A stretch of DNA of 64,000 nt from positions 28,813-92,812 of the forward strand of contig JANLFU010000011.1 of assembly GCA_024653215.1 (NCBI GenBank), in the 5' to 3' direction. This DNA is from Candidatus Saccharicenans sp. Lineage in GTDB: Bacteria > Acidobacteriota > Aminicenantia > Aminicenantales > Saccharicenantaceae. The position numbers and the translations under genes are program-made. Below are positions 9,382 through 17,415 of the stretch, piece by piece. The notes below the pieces were generated by a model, which did no database searches, was not told where the DNA came from, and saw only the letters and a list, made by a program, of their open reading frames with translations. Numbering within the stretch: the first letter of the stretch is position 1; each line of letters opens with the position of its first letter.

Positions 9382-9825
9382 ATGGAAAAAATTAAAGTCC
9401 TTTTTGTCTGCGATGACAACAGCCTGAGGAGCCCGATGGCTGAGGCCTGGCTCAACCACCTGGGTCAGGGAGATTTTCTGGCCAGGAGCGCCGGCTTCGA
9501 GCCGGGCAGCCTGAATCCTCTGGCAGTAGAGGTGATGCGGGAAGTTGGTTTGGACATTTCCGGACACCGGACCAGGAGCGTCTTCGAGTTATACACCGCC
9601 GGTGAACTTTTTGCCTACGTGATTACCCTCTGCGACCCGGCTGCGGCCGAGCGTTGCCCGATTTTCCCTGGGGTGACCAGGGTGGCCAACTGGCCGATGG
9701 CTGACCCGACCCGGGAAGACATTCCAGAATCGGAAAAAAGGCAGAAGCTGAGAGAGTTGCGCGACCTGATCCGGGAACGGGTTGAAAAATTCATCCAGAT
9801 GACCAGACCCGAATCCCAGGGCTGA
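9382..9825 (+). CDS. ArsC-type low-molecular-weight phosphatase / thioredoxin-coupled arsenate reductase
   Basis: A 147-residue protein of the LMW protein-tyrosine-phosphatase fold. The CX5R loop CDDNSLR gives Cys10 and Arg16, and ADPT near residue 110 supplies the general-acid Asp. Two further cysteines (Cys84 and Cys92, in LCDPAAAERCP) lie where thioredoxin-coupled arsenate reductases keep their redox pair, which favours arsenate reduction over dephosphorylation. I use the ATG at 9382 since it places the nucleophile at position 10, as in the family; a GTG two codons upstream is possible. The spacing of the distal cysteines is eight rather than the usual seven. No ars operon is adjacent. Confidence 0.82.
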   Translation: MEKIKVLFVCDDNSLRSPMAEAWLNHLGQGDFLARSAGFEPGSLNPLAVEVMREVGLDISGHRTRSVFELYTAGELFAYVITLCDPAAAERCPIFPGVTRVANWPMADPTREDIPESEKRQKLRELRDLIRERVEKFIQMTRPESQG

Positions 9826-9833
9826 GTTCCTTC

Positions 9834-10898
9834 TTAAGACAGCAGGTCCCGCCTGGCTGCCTCCATCAGAAGGAAGAAAGCCTGGCCCTCGGTGGCCACC
9901 CCGGCCGACTGGAAGAGCGGCGAGCCGCAGACGTCGTTAACGTAGCCGAAAGAATCCACCTTGGTAAGAACAGCCCGGCGCATGGCTTCGGCGGCTTTCA
10001 GGTATTTTCGGTCCAGCCAGCCCATCTGGATATTGCGATATATTGAATAGGCCAGCATCTGGGCCAGGTTGGTTTCCACAAAGGTCTCTGGCCTGTCCAG
10101 GACGTCGTGAAACAGTCCGTCCGGTCTCTGGTGTTTCAGGCACCCGTCCAGGAGCTCCTTTATGTAGCCCTTTAATTTATTTCTTTCAGCCTTCAGGTTT
10201 TCGGGCAGTGCCCTCAGCACCCTGGTCATCCCGGCCGCGGCCCAGCCATTGCCCACTCCCCAGAAATCCTGCCTTTCGAACTTTTTAAGTCCATAGTCGT
10301 AGATATGAGAAAACAACTTCCGGTCTCGATTCCACAGGTATTTTCTCAATCCTTCAACCTGAAAGATGGCCTCCCGGAAATAGCCCATAACGGCCAGAAA
10401 TGGCGGGCACATGTACATGGAATCAATCCAGAGCTGTGGTTTGTGGTCGATATGAAAAATCACTCCGTCTGAAGTGCGCGGCGCCGTTTTCAGGAAGTAT
10501 TCAGCCTGTTTCTCTGCGGCCCGGAGCAGCCGCTGGTCAGAGAGTTTCCGGGCAGCAAACAACACGGCCTCGCCGTTGGCCCCGGGATCGGTCACCCCGT
10601 GATTGTCACAGACCTGGCCCAGCCGGCCGTCATCCCACTGGCGCAGCACTGCTTCCCTGGCCATCATTATCACCAGTCGTTCATCCCCCAATTCTAACAG
10701 GGCCTGAGCGGCCACTCCCTGCTCCCAGGCCTGGCGCTGCATGGTCAGCATGGCCGTCTTTACCCTGTCCAGGAGCTCGATTCCTTCAAGACTTTCGGGT
10801 TGATTTTCCAATTTAATACTCCGGCCTGACCTGGCCACCAGTGTGCCTGGCAAAAGACCGGTGCCTATCACCGCTCCCAGGAACTTCCTTCGGTTCAT
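9834..10898 (-). CDS. Exported GH105/GH88-type unsaturated glycuronyl hydrolase
   Basis: A 354-residue protein with a twin-arginine-like signal (NRRKFLGAVIG) and an (alpha/alpha)6-barrel pattern of the YteR/GH105 family, which removes unsaturated galacturonyl residues from pectin fragments after lyase action. The conserved WIDSMYMCPPFL segment (about residues 160-171) carries the catalytic Asp, and WGVGNGWAAAGM near 210 lines the pocket. The ATG at 10896-10898 is preceded by AAGGAGG at eight bases; a GTG three codons upstream overlaps that site and is less likely. No lyase neighbour is present, so the true substrate is open. It stands alone in the minus-strand block of exported enzymes. Confidence 0.85.
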   Translation of the reverse strand: MNRRKFLGAVIGTGLLPGTLVARSGRSIKLENQPESLEGIELLDRVKTAMLTMQRQAWEQGVAAQALLELGDERLVIMMAREAVLRQWDDGRLGQVCDNHGVTDPGANGEAVLFAARKLSDQRLLRAAEKQAEYFLKTAPRTSDGVIFHIDHKPQLWIDSMYMCPPFLAVMGYFREAIFQVEGLRKYLWNRDRKLFSHIYDYGLKKFERQDFWGVGNGWAAAGMTRVLRALPENLKAERNKLKGYIKELLDGCLKHQRPDGLFHDVLDRPETFVETNLAQMLAYSIYRNIQMGWLDRKYLKAAEAMRRAVLTKVDSFGYVNDVCGSPLFQSAGVATEGQAFFLLMEAARRDLLS

Positions 10899-11067
10899 TG
10901 GTCTCACCTCCTTGATTTGATGATTCCGATGGTCTGGCCATGTTTCAAAAATGGCCCTGGCCTATTTCTCCCTGAAAATCTTTTTTATCAATATCATGTT
11001 TACCATAATCCCAATCGAACCAAGCCCGAGCCGGCCAACTGATTCTCCATCCGAGGCCGCCGGACAG

Positions 11068-11502
11068 TTACCTGGACTCCCCGAAATATTCTTTATAAAC
11101 TTTTTGGATCTGTTCCTGGACCAGCTTTTCCAGCCGTCTCTTCTGGTCGGTGGTCAGGTTGCGCCGGTAGCGGTCATAATCGGTAAAGGTAATCCCGTAT
11201 TTTTGATAGACCAGGTCCATCTGACGGTGAGCTTCGTCCAGGTCTTCTTTATACTTATCGAAGATGAGGGCAGCCCTGGCCGTAATGTCGACATAGATGT
11301 CCTCGGTAATCTTGGGCGGAGGCGGCGGGGCCGGTTTAGTCTCTTCCTGGGTTTCTTCCTCCGGCCAGACCGGCACTTGTTCCTGTCCCCCCTCCCGGCC
11401 GCAGGCAACCAGGAAAAGAACAAATAATAAGGCAAGTAACAGGAGGCCTGGCTTGGAGGGCAGGCCGGCCGCCATTTTCTGAAGGGTCGAAGCTGCCTTC
11501 AT
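11068..11502 (-). CDS. Putative lipoprotein of unknown function
   Basis: A 144-residue protein with a long hydrophobic stretch ending in LVAC (Cys34), a plausible lipobox, then an acidic Pro-rich linker (PPPPP near residue 60) and a charged helical C-terminal half ending KEYFGESR. I start at the ATG at 11500-11502 because AGGAAAGGA precedes it; an in-frame ATG nine codons upstream has no such site. I do not recognise the family. It follows the second Asp-box propeller gene by 56 bases on the same strand and may be cotranscribed. The helical part with many Lys, Arg and Tyr could be a cell-envelope interaction domain, but that is a guess. Confidence 0.65.
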   Translation of the reverse strand: MKAASTLQKMAAGLPSKPGLLLLALLFVLFLVACGREGGQEQVPVWPEEETQEETKPAPPPPPKITEDIYVDITARAALIFDKYKEDLDEAHRQMDLVYQKYGITFTDYDRYRRNLTTDQKRRLEKLVQEQIQKVYKEYFGESR

Positions 11503-11558
11503 TCCTTTCCTGCCACCTGTTATTTTCATCCAGGCGATATATTAAATTTATTTCCGGT

Positions 11559-13949
11559 TTAATCTTCGTAATAGCGCCGTCTCATCTTCCTGGGCTTGTC
11601 ATTAACCGCGTCAGCATCCAGCAGCCACATTCCGCGGCCATGGGTGGCAATTACCAGGACATTATCTCTGGGGTGAATGATGAGGTCATGCACATAAACC
11701 GAGGGCAGGTTGCCGCCCAGTACCTGCCAGCTCTGGCCGCGGTCCCTGGAAACATAAACACCAAGGTCGGTTCCGACGTAAAGGATGTTGCGGTCGACCG
11801 GGTCTTCCCTTATAACGTTAACCGGCCCCAGCGGCAGCCCCCTGGAAATATCTATCCAGGTCCGGCCAAAATCTTTTGACATCCAGACATAAGGAGCAAA
11901 GTCGTCGTCAAAACGGCCGTGCTGGGTCAGGTAGACCGTTCCCATCTCGTACTGGCTGGCCACTATCCTGGAAACCCATTTCTGGTAGGGCAAGCCGGCC
12001 GTGATTTCCTGCCAGTTCTTGCCCCCGTCCCTGGTCATTGAAACCCGGCCACAATCGGTGCCAACGTAAAGCAGACCGTATTTCAGGGGGGACTCGGCGA
12101 TGGCGGTAATTGTGTGGTAAGGGATGTCTCCGGCTTCGGCCGGGGTAAAATAGGTCAGGTCCGGGCTGATTCTTTCCCAGGTATCTCCACGGTCAAGTGA
12201 CCTGAACAGGTACTGCATTCCGTGGTAAATGATATTAGGGTTATGCGGGGAAAGGATAAAATGGGCCAGCCACTGGCCGCGCAGCCTGGGTTCATCCGGG
12301 AAAACTCTTGGTACTATCAACTTGGTCCTATCGGGGCCACTCCGGCTCAGGTCAGTCCTGGTCAGGTTCCCATAAAATCCGCAGGAATAAACCAGGTTGG
12401 GGTTGGTGGGGTCGATGGCATGATGCGAGCCTTCCCCGCCGGGAGCGCGTTCAAAGGCTACCGGCCTAACGGCATTTCTTCCACGACTCAGGTCAACCGT
12501 GGCCCGGTAGCTGCCGTGGTCTTGCATTGAACCATAGACATGAAATGGGGTGTCCAGATCGTAATTTATGTTAAAGAATTGACAGACCGGAAGGGTCAGG
12601 CTGCTATTCTTCCAGTTCTTCCCGCCGTCGTAGGAAATTTCCAGGCCGCCATCATTGACATTGACCAGGTAATTGGAATTCTCCGGGTCTATCCACAGGC
12701 CGTGGTGGTCGACATGGTACAGGTTCTGAACCTCGGTAAAGGTGCGGCCACCATCACGGGAAACGCTCATGGGAACTCCCATGATGTAGACCGTATCAGG
12801 TTGGTTGGGGTCAACCCTGATCTGACCGAAGACCCAGCCATAGGTGCCGGAGTGGTTTTCCAGGTATTTTTTCATCTCTTCCGAGGTGGGAGCCGTGAGC
12901 CTCCAGTTTTCCCCGCCATCGTCAGACCGGTAAACCGTGGCCCCTTTAATTAGCCCGGTGCTGGGCAGGCCGTAGGCATCGCTTCTTTCTTCTTCGCTCG
13001 GTTCCCGCGAAATTTCATAGTTGTCAACCAGGGCGTAAAGGACTTCGGGATTTTTTAGACAGATATCGATTCCAATCCGTCCCCTGAACCTGGCTTCAGG
13101 CAGGCCGCGGTTAATCTGCTTCCAGGTCTTCCCGCCGTCAGTGGACTTCCAGATTCCGCTGCCGGAATAATGCGGTTCATTGCGGGGGTCATTCCATTTT
13201 TTTCTTATTCTCTGCCAGGTAACGGCAAAGAGCGTTTCGGGGTCGTTGGGGTCCATGGCCAGGTCGATGGCCCCGGTCTGCTCGTTGACAAAAAGGACCC
13301 TTGTCCAGGTCTGGCCGCCGTCTGTCGTTTTGTAGACTCCCCTGTCCTGGTTGAAGGTCCATTCATGCCCGGACGTGGCCACGTAAACCACCTCCGGGTT
13401 CTTGGGGTGAATGACTATTCTGGCAATGGTATTGGTATCGGTGAGACCCATATGTTTCCAGGTCCGGCCACCATCAATTGACTTGTAAACGCCACAGCCC
13501 GGATGGGAGCTGCGGAAGATGTTGGCCTCGCCGGTTCCGACCCAGATAATCCTGTGGTCAGAAGGAGCCAGGGCGATGTCGCCGATTGAGCTGGAAAGTT
13601 CCCGCTCAAAGACCGGTTCCCAGGTGGTGCCCTCGTTTTCAGTCTTCCAGACGCCGCCGGAGGCAGTGCCCACGTAAATGGTATAGTTCTTGCCCTTGGG
13701 CGTGACCACGGCCACATCGGTGCAACGTCCGCTGACGTTGACCGGACCCAGGAACTGCCATTTCAATCCGGCCAGAGGAGAGCCGGCCAGCAGCTGACGA
13801 TGCTGCTCAAAGCCTTTCAGCCTCACTTCCGGCGGGGTGTTCTGAATTCTGGTTACTTTCTTCTGGGTCTGAGATAGACCGTAAAAGGATAAGAGGCCGA
13901 GGGTTAGAATCAGGAAACAGGAAAAGATGGACCGAGTTTTGTTTCTCAT
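11559..13949 (-). CDS. Secreted Asp-box (VPS10/sortilin-like) beta-propeller protein
   Basis: A 796-residue exported protein, shorter paralog of the 1169-residue gene at 4654-8163. Asp-box motifs recur throughout, for instance TENEGTTW, SIDGGRTW, TTDGGQTW, STDGGKTW, SDDGGENW, SRDGGRTF and SKDFGRTW, consistent with a VPS10-like propeller. It keeps the same core order, including a QFFNINYD-type strand and a CGFYGN-type loop, but lacks the long helical insertion and the C-terminal Ig-like module. The start ATG at 13947-13949 has GGAG six bases upstream, better than the ATG four codons earlier. Function is not established; both copies may bind or process extracellular polymers. Confidence 0.88.
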   Translation of the reverse strand: MRNKTRSIFSCFLILTLGLLSFYGLSQTQKKVTRIQNTPPEVRLKGFEQHRQLLAGSPLAGLKWQFLGPVNVSGRCTDVAVVTPKGKNYTIYVGTASGGVWKTENEGTTWEPVFERELSSSIGDIALAPSDHRIIWVGTGEANIFRSSHPGCGVYKSIDGGRTWKHMGLTDTNTIARIVIHPKNPEVVYVATSGHEWTFNQDRGVYKTTDGGQTWTRVLFVNEQTGAIDLAMDPNDPETLFAVTWQRIRKKWNDPRNEPHYSGSGIWKSTDGGKTWKQINRGLPEARFRGRIGIDICLKNPEVLYALVDNYEISREPSEEERSDAYGLPSTGLIKGATVYRSDDGGENWRLTAPTSEEMKKYLENHSGTYGWVFGQIRVDPNQPDTVYIMGVPMSVSRDGGRTFTEVQNLYHVDHHGLWIDPENSNYLVNVNDGGLEISYDGGKNWKNSSLTLPVCQFFNINYDLDTPFHVYGSMQDHGSYRATVDLSRGRNAVRPVAFERAPGGEGSHHAIDPTNPNLVYSCGFYGNLTRTDLSRSGPDRTKLIVPRVFPDEPRLRGQWLAHFILSPHNPNIIYHGMQYLFRSLDRGDTWERISPDLTYFTPAEAGDIPYHTITAIAESPLKYGLLYVGTDCGRVSMTRDGGKNWQEITAGLPYQKWVSRIVASQYEMGTVYLTQHGRFDDDFAPYVWMSKDFGRTWIDISRGLPLGPVNVIREDPVDRNILYVGTDLGVYVSRDRGQSWQVLGGNLPSVYVHDLIIHPRDNVLVIATHGRGMWLLDADAVNDKPRKMRRRYYED

Positions 13950-14029
13950 ACTGGACTCCATTAGATAAATCGGACAGGTTCTCTTTACCAGAATGGACCG
14001 GGTTTATCAAGAAAAAAATGCCGGCAATC

Positions 14030-14293
14030 CTACGGCTTATCCCTGGTTTCCTTTTCGACCACAATGGTCAGGTTGGAGGCCAGGGCGGCTACCGCCCCGA
14101 TGGCTGCCCAGACCGGGGCAATCAGCGTACCCACAATACCCACGGTCAGCGGAATTTCCATGAAGGTGCGGCCGTCTTCGGTCTTGAAAATTATCCGGCG
14201 GGCATTGCCTTCCCTGATGATTTCCTTTATTTTCTCCAGTATTTCGGACCCGCTGACCCTGAATTCTTCGTACCTGGTTTTTTTCTCATCCAT
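14030..14293 (-). CDS. DUF4342 protein
   Basis: An 87-residue protein with an N-terminal helix (EEFRVSGSEILEKIKEII, a pattern seen in DUF4342), a short beta region (RRIIFKTEDGRTFMEIPL) and one hydrophobic segment (about residues 49-73) before a charged tail. AAAGGAGAG precedes the ATG. The family is common in firmicutes and environmental phyla and is of unknown function; it may be membrane associated. It lies between an NTF2-like lipoprotein gene (24 bases upstream) and the Asp-box propeller gene (80 bases downstream), all on the minus strand, so the three may be cotranscribed. Confidence 0.8.
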   Translation of the reverse strand: MDEKKTRYEEFRVSGSEILEKIKEIIREGNARRIIFKTEDGRTFMEIPLTVGIVGTLIAPVWAAIGAVAALASNLTIVVEKETRDKP

Positions 14294-14317
14294 CGTTCTC
14301 TCCTTTTAAATTATTCG

Positions 14318-14890
14318 CTAAAACTGGTCGGGAAAAATCTTTTTCAGTATCGCCCTCGACCCCGGAAGCAGGGAGTTTGAATCCACCTCTTTCCAGGCGG
14401 CATAAATTATCTGCCATCTTCCGGACCTCTTTTCCAGGCTAAAATTAAACCGGTAATAGACTCCAACCACGCCCACCAGCTTCCTCAGGGTCTCGAGAGG
14501 TCCCGAGGACAGCAGGACGTCGGCCTCGGCCTCAGCCGGGTCCTTATCAATATCTACGTAAATATCCAGCAGGTGGATCGCAATACCCTGATAATTCTTG
14601 AAATAAGTTTCCAGCAGGCTGGCCGTCCGGGCTGAATCGCGCCCTTCGAAATCCCGGTAGTCATCGGCCAGGTATCCCATGATTTTTTCCAGATTCTTTT
14701 TCTCAGCCTGAGCGGCTACAGTCCGCAATAATTCCCTGATTTCTTCAGCCTCGTCTGGCTTCTGGCAGGCCTGAAAACAGGTCAGTAAACAGACAAGGGC
14801 GGATAACAAAGTCAGCAGAGAGAAAAACCGCCCGGGAATCCGGGGTGAATTTGACTGGTCAGGGTTATTAAGATTCTGTTTAGATCTCAT
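14318..14890 (-). CDS. Exported NTF2-like (SnoaL/DUF4440-type) protein
   Basis: A 190-residue protein with a hydrophobic export signal (about residues 21-42) ending in FQAC, a weak lipobox, followed by a cone-shaped alpha+beta pattern typical of NTF2-like folds: helices containing EEIRELLRTVAAQAEKKN and IMGYLADDYRDFEGRDS, then strands containing GIAIHLLDIYVDI, ADVLLSS and RWQIIYAAWKEV. GTGGA lies five bases before the ATG. Such domains act as small-molecule binders or enzymes and no active residue can be assigned here. It follows the DUF2207 gene on the same strand. Confidence 0.7.
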   Translation of the reverse strand: MRSKQNLNNPDQSNSPRIPGRFFSLLTLLSALVCLLTCFQACQKPDEAEEIRELLRTVAAQAEKKNLEKIMGYLADDYRDFEGRDSARTASLLETYFKNYQGIAIHLLDIYVDIDKDPAEAEADVLLSSGPLETLRKLVGVVGVYYRFNFSLEKRSGRWQIIYAAWKEVDSNSLLPGSRAILKKIFPDQF

Positions 14891-14954
14891 TATTTTCCAC
14901 CGTTAAATTTGATATTTGCCTGCTTTTTACAGGCCTATCGGGCCCGACCCGGCC

Positions 14955-16799
14955 TCAACCGGCCGAAACGCCACCGCCGCCTCCCCCACCGCCGCCCCCG
15001 CCGCTGAAACCACCGCCGCTTCCGGACGAGTAATGGGCAGCCTGGGCGCTGGCCTGGCTGATGGCCGTGGCCGCCCTTTCTATGGATGAAATGGCCGCGG
15101 AAATGGTTTCGACCCGGTGGCTGAGCCCGGCTGCCATGTAATTACCGCCCAGCCAGGCCGGAGAAACGGCCTGCTCGCCTTCAAGCACCCTGGGTAACAT
15201 CTTGACCAGCTTCCTGGCATTGCCAAAAAGAATGCCGAAAACCAGGTACTTATCCCAGAGGCGGTAGGCCTCGGCTGGAATTTCCTTGAATTCTGAGAAA
15301 TCATCCAGGAAGCGGTCCAGGGCTTTCCACAATTCGTTTTCCCGAGCCCAGTCCCGGCGCCGTCTCTTGAGCTTCGGCCCCAGCACCAGGGTCATGATGA
15401 ACATCACGGGTGAGAAAGTCAGGCTGGCCACAATCAGGCTGATTATCATGACGATCTGGCTCAACCGGCGGCTTTCTGGCTCAACAAAGCCCAGTTTCTG
15501 GCCTTCCTGCTGTATTTCCTTCTGCCACCCTCTGAACCAGACCTGGTACTCGACCGGGTGTTTTTTGAAATAACTGACCAGCTCATCCAGGGAAACCCGG
15601 CTTCCGGGCTGGCCCAGTTCACCCGCCCGGTCAAAGACGACATCCAGGACTGACTTTTCCCAGTTTCTCAAACTGCTGTCTTCCCGGTAATTTTTCTTAA
15701 GTTCAAAAATGGTCAGCTCGTTTATTTTGGAACCAAGCAGGGTTTTCTTTTCCACCTTCTGATCTTCTATGGCCAGGTAGCCCCGGGTGGCCAGGTCAAA
15801 AATGGTGGCGGTAAAGGCAACCGGCAGGGGCTTTTCACCTTCCCGGCGCAGGACCTGGACCAGGGCCGGCGGCAGGTTAGACGGCAATTCCCTGAAGTAT
15901 TCAGGAATGTCATCGAAGCGATAGTCGCGCCCGACTCTTTTCCAGAAATGAAAATAAATTACCAACCATAAGATCGGACCAAGGATCTGCCAGAAAGCCC
16001 AGGCCAGTCCCAGTTTTTTCAGTAATTCAATCCGGCGGGCCTCTTTCTCCTGAGCCTGCCTGACCCTGGCTATGGTCTCCTCAACGAACCGGGCCTCTTC
16101 TTCTTTGATCTTTTCCAGGGTGTAACCGGTGGCAGATACGCCGGCCACCAGGCCGGCCGGCCAGACCACCCTGATTTCCATGAATTGCCCGGAAGCTATG
16201 TTAGAAGCCTCGAAGCGCAGGGTTTGAAGGTCCAGGATCTCTGCCCGCCCGGAAAGCGGCCCGTGCCCGTAAATCAGCAGCTGCTCCCGGCTGGCCACCG
16301 GCTCCGGCAAGTGCACGGTAACCACGGCTCTGGCCGTTGGTCGGTCAACCTCGGAACCTATGATCTGCCAGTAAAGTTCGCTGATTTCAGGGTAGTTTAA
16401 TATGCCGTTAATTACCCTGTAATGGATATTGAAGGTGCGCCTCTCATTCCTGGCGGAAAAACTCCACCTGGCCTGAAACCTCCCTCCCCCGACAGAGGTT
16501 TCCAGCGGCAGGTCCTGACCCTGCTCATCCCGGACCCGGAAATCTTGAATCACCACCTCCAGGCTTGAATTCTGCCTGGCCCGCAGCGGAATCCAGAGGG
16601 AAGCCCAGGAAAATTGTCCCTGGAATTCAAAAGTCAGGAACTCATCGACGATAAACGACCCGTCTTTCTGAACGTAGAGGTCAGCCCTGAGTTCTGGAAA
16701 GTAATAGTTCTTGTTCTGGGCTTCAAGGCCGGCCCAGGGCCAGCCCAGGAAAAAGAATAAAAAAAGGAGGCAAAGGCAACGGCGACCAACTCTGTTCAT
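14955..16799 (-). CDS. DUF2207 membrane protein with glycine-rich tail
   Basis: A 614-residue protein with a signal peptide (residues 1-27), an N-terminal exported beta domain (about 28-220), a transmembrane segment near 255-275, a cytoplasmic part with two hydrophobic helices around 435-465, and a C-terminal tail that ends in SGSGGGFSGG followed by a run of glycines. This architecture is DUF2207, a family of predicted membrane proteins of unknown role. I use the ATG at 16797-16799, where GAGG stands six bases upstream; an ATG four codons earlier lacks a ribosome site. The glycine tail is usual for the family. It is followed by the NTF2-like gene on the same strand. Confidence 0.88.
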   Translation of the reverse strand: MNRVGRRCLCLLFLFFFLGWPWAGLEAQNKNYYFPELRADLYVQKDGSFIVDEFLTFEFQGQFSWASLWIPLRARQNSSLEVVIQDFRVRDEQGQDLPLETSVGGGRFQARWSFSARNERRTFNIHYRVINGILNYPEISELYWQIIGSEVDRPTARAVVTVHLPEPVASREQLLIYGHGPLSGRAEILDLQTLRFEASNIASGQFMEIRVVWPAGLVAGVSATGYTLEKIKEEEARFVEETIARVRQAQEKEARRIELLKKLGLAWAFWQILGPILWLVIYFHFWKRVGRDYRFDDIPEYFRELPSNLPPALVQVLRREGEKPLPVAFTATIFDLATRGYLAIEDQKVEKKTLLGSKINELTIFELKKNYREDSSLRNWEKSVLDVVFDRAGELGQPGSRVSLDELVSYFKKHPVEYQVWFRGWQKEIQQEGQKLGFVEPESRRLSQIVMIISLIVASLTFSPVMFIMTLVLGPKLKRRRRDWARENELWKALDRFLDDFSEFKEIPAEAYRLWDKYLVFGILFGNARKLVKMLPRVLEGEQAVSPAWLGGNYMAAGLSHRVETISAAISSIERAATAISQASAQAAHYSSGSGGGFSGGGGGGGGGGGVSAG

Positions 16800-16882
16800 C
16801 TTGAACCTCATCCCGATAACGAAATGACCTCAGAGAATTCCCGGGAAAGAAACAGAGAATTCCGCTTGCCGCCAGATAATCC

Positions 16883-17233
16883 TCAGCGCGCCAGAACCTT
16901 GCGGTAGACATGTTCCAGCAGGTGAACCCGGCTCTGGGGGTCAAGCTCCACAAATTCCAGGCCCATTTCAAAAACATCGTCATCGAACAGACTCTTGACC
17001 CAGCGAACCTCGGCCACACCGGTGATGAGCTTCTGGGACTCGGCCAGGGCAATTTCCAGCCGGACCCTGGTCTTGACCGGCAGCGGGGAATCGGTCATCA
17101 GGCGCAACCCGCCCACGGAAATATCTCTTGAAAACGAATAAAACGATTCCTCTTCCTGCTGCTCGTTTTCGGGCAGCACATGGATGACAACCTTGTTCTC
17201 TTCGTCCAGTCTTTTTTCCCTTCTTTTTTCCAT
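16883..17233 (-). CDS. PilZ-domain protein (c-di-GMP binding)
   Basis: A 116-residue single-domain PilZ protein. The two halves of the ligand motif are present: RREKR at residues 3-7 and SRDISVGGLRL at about 35-45 (RxxxR and D/NxSxxG), so cyclic-di-GMP binding is expected. AAGGAGGAAGG lies 14-18 bases before this ATG, too far for an ideal start, whereas an in-frame ATT at 17243-17245 has ideal spacing (see findings). An extended -10-like promoter precedes it. It is orphan, with no flagellar or pilus genes in the window, so its effector is unknown. Confidence 0.88.
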   Translation of the reverse strand: MEKRREKRLDEENKVVIHVLPENEQQEEESFYSFSRDISVGGLRLMTDSPLPVKTRVRLEIALAESQKLITGVAEVRWVKSLFDDDVFEMGLEFVELDPQSRVHLLEHVYRKVLAR

Positions 17234-17274
17234 TGCTGTTGGAATGGCCTTCCTCCTTTGCCTTTTTTTCTTCT

Positions 17275-17301
17275 ATTATCACAGGCCGGCAAAAATATCA
17301 A
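17275..17301 (-). promoter_or_regulatory. Candidate promoter of the PilZ gene
   Basis: On the minus strand a -10 GATAAT (17275-17280) has TG one base upstream (TGTGATAAT, extended -10) and a -35-like TTGATA (17296-17301) at a short 15-base spacing. The expected start of transcription is near 17268, giving a leader of about 35 bases that includes the strong AAGGAGG site. The spacing is short, so confidence is modest. Confidence 0.35.
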
Positions 17302-17343
17302 CAAAAATTTTTGAAGGCCCTGCTTTTTGCCGGGTAAATAAAT

Positions 17344-17372
17344 TTGACAAAAAATATGGAAAAAAATATCCT
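17344..17372 (+). promoter_or_regulatory. Sigma-70-like promoter of the NupG-type MFS gene
   Basis: A perfect -35 TTGACA (17344-17349) is followed after 17 bases by TATCCT (17367-17372). Transcription should start near 17379, about 37 bases before the ATG at 17416. This supports the shorter start of the downstream gene, because a longer reading frame would begin inside the promoter. Confidence 0.65.
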
Positions 17373-17415
17373 TCATCTGAAACCAATTCAGATATCTAAA
17401 GAAAGGAGTGAGCTG

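Noticed and set aside
10936..10956. GGCCAT/ATGGCC hairpin before the GH105-type gene
   Set aside because: Only six base pairs with a nine-base loop and no supporting context, so it is likely chance.
14956..15010. Glycine-codon-rich low-complexity stretch as a repeat element
   Set aside because: It encodes the normal glycine-rich tail of DUF2207 proteins, so it is not a separate feature.
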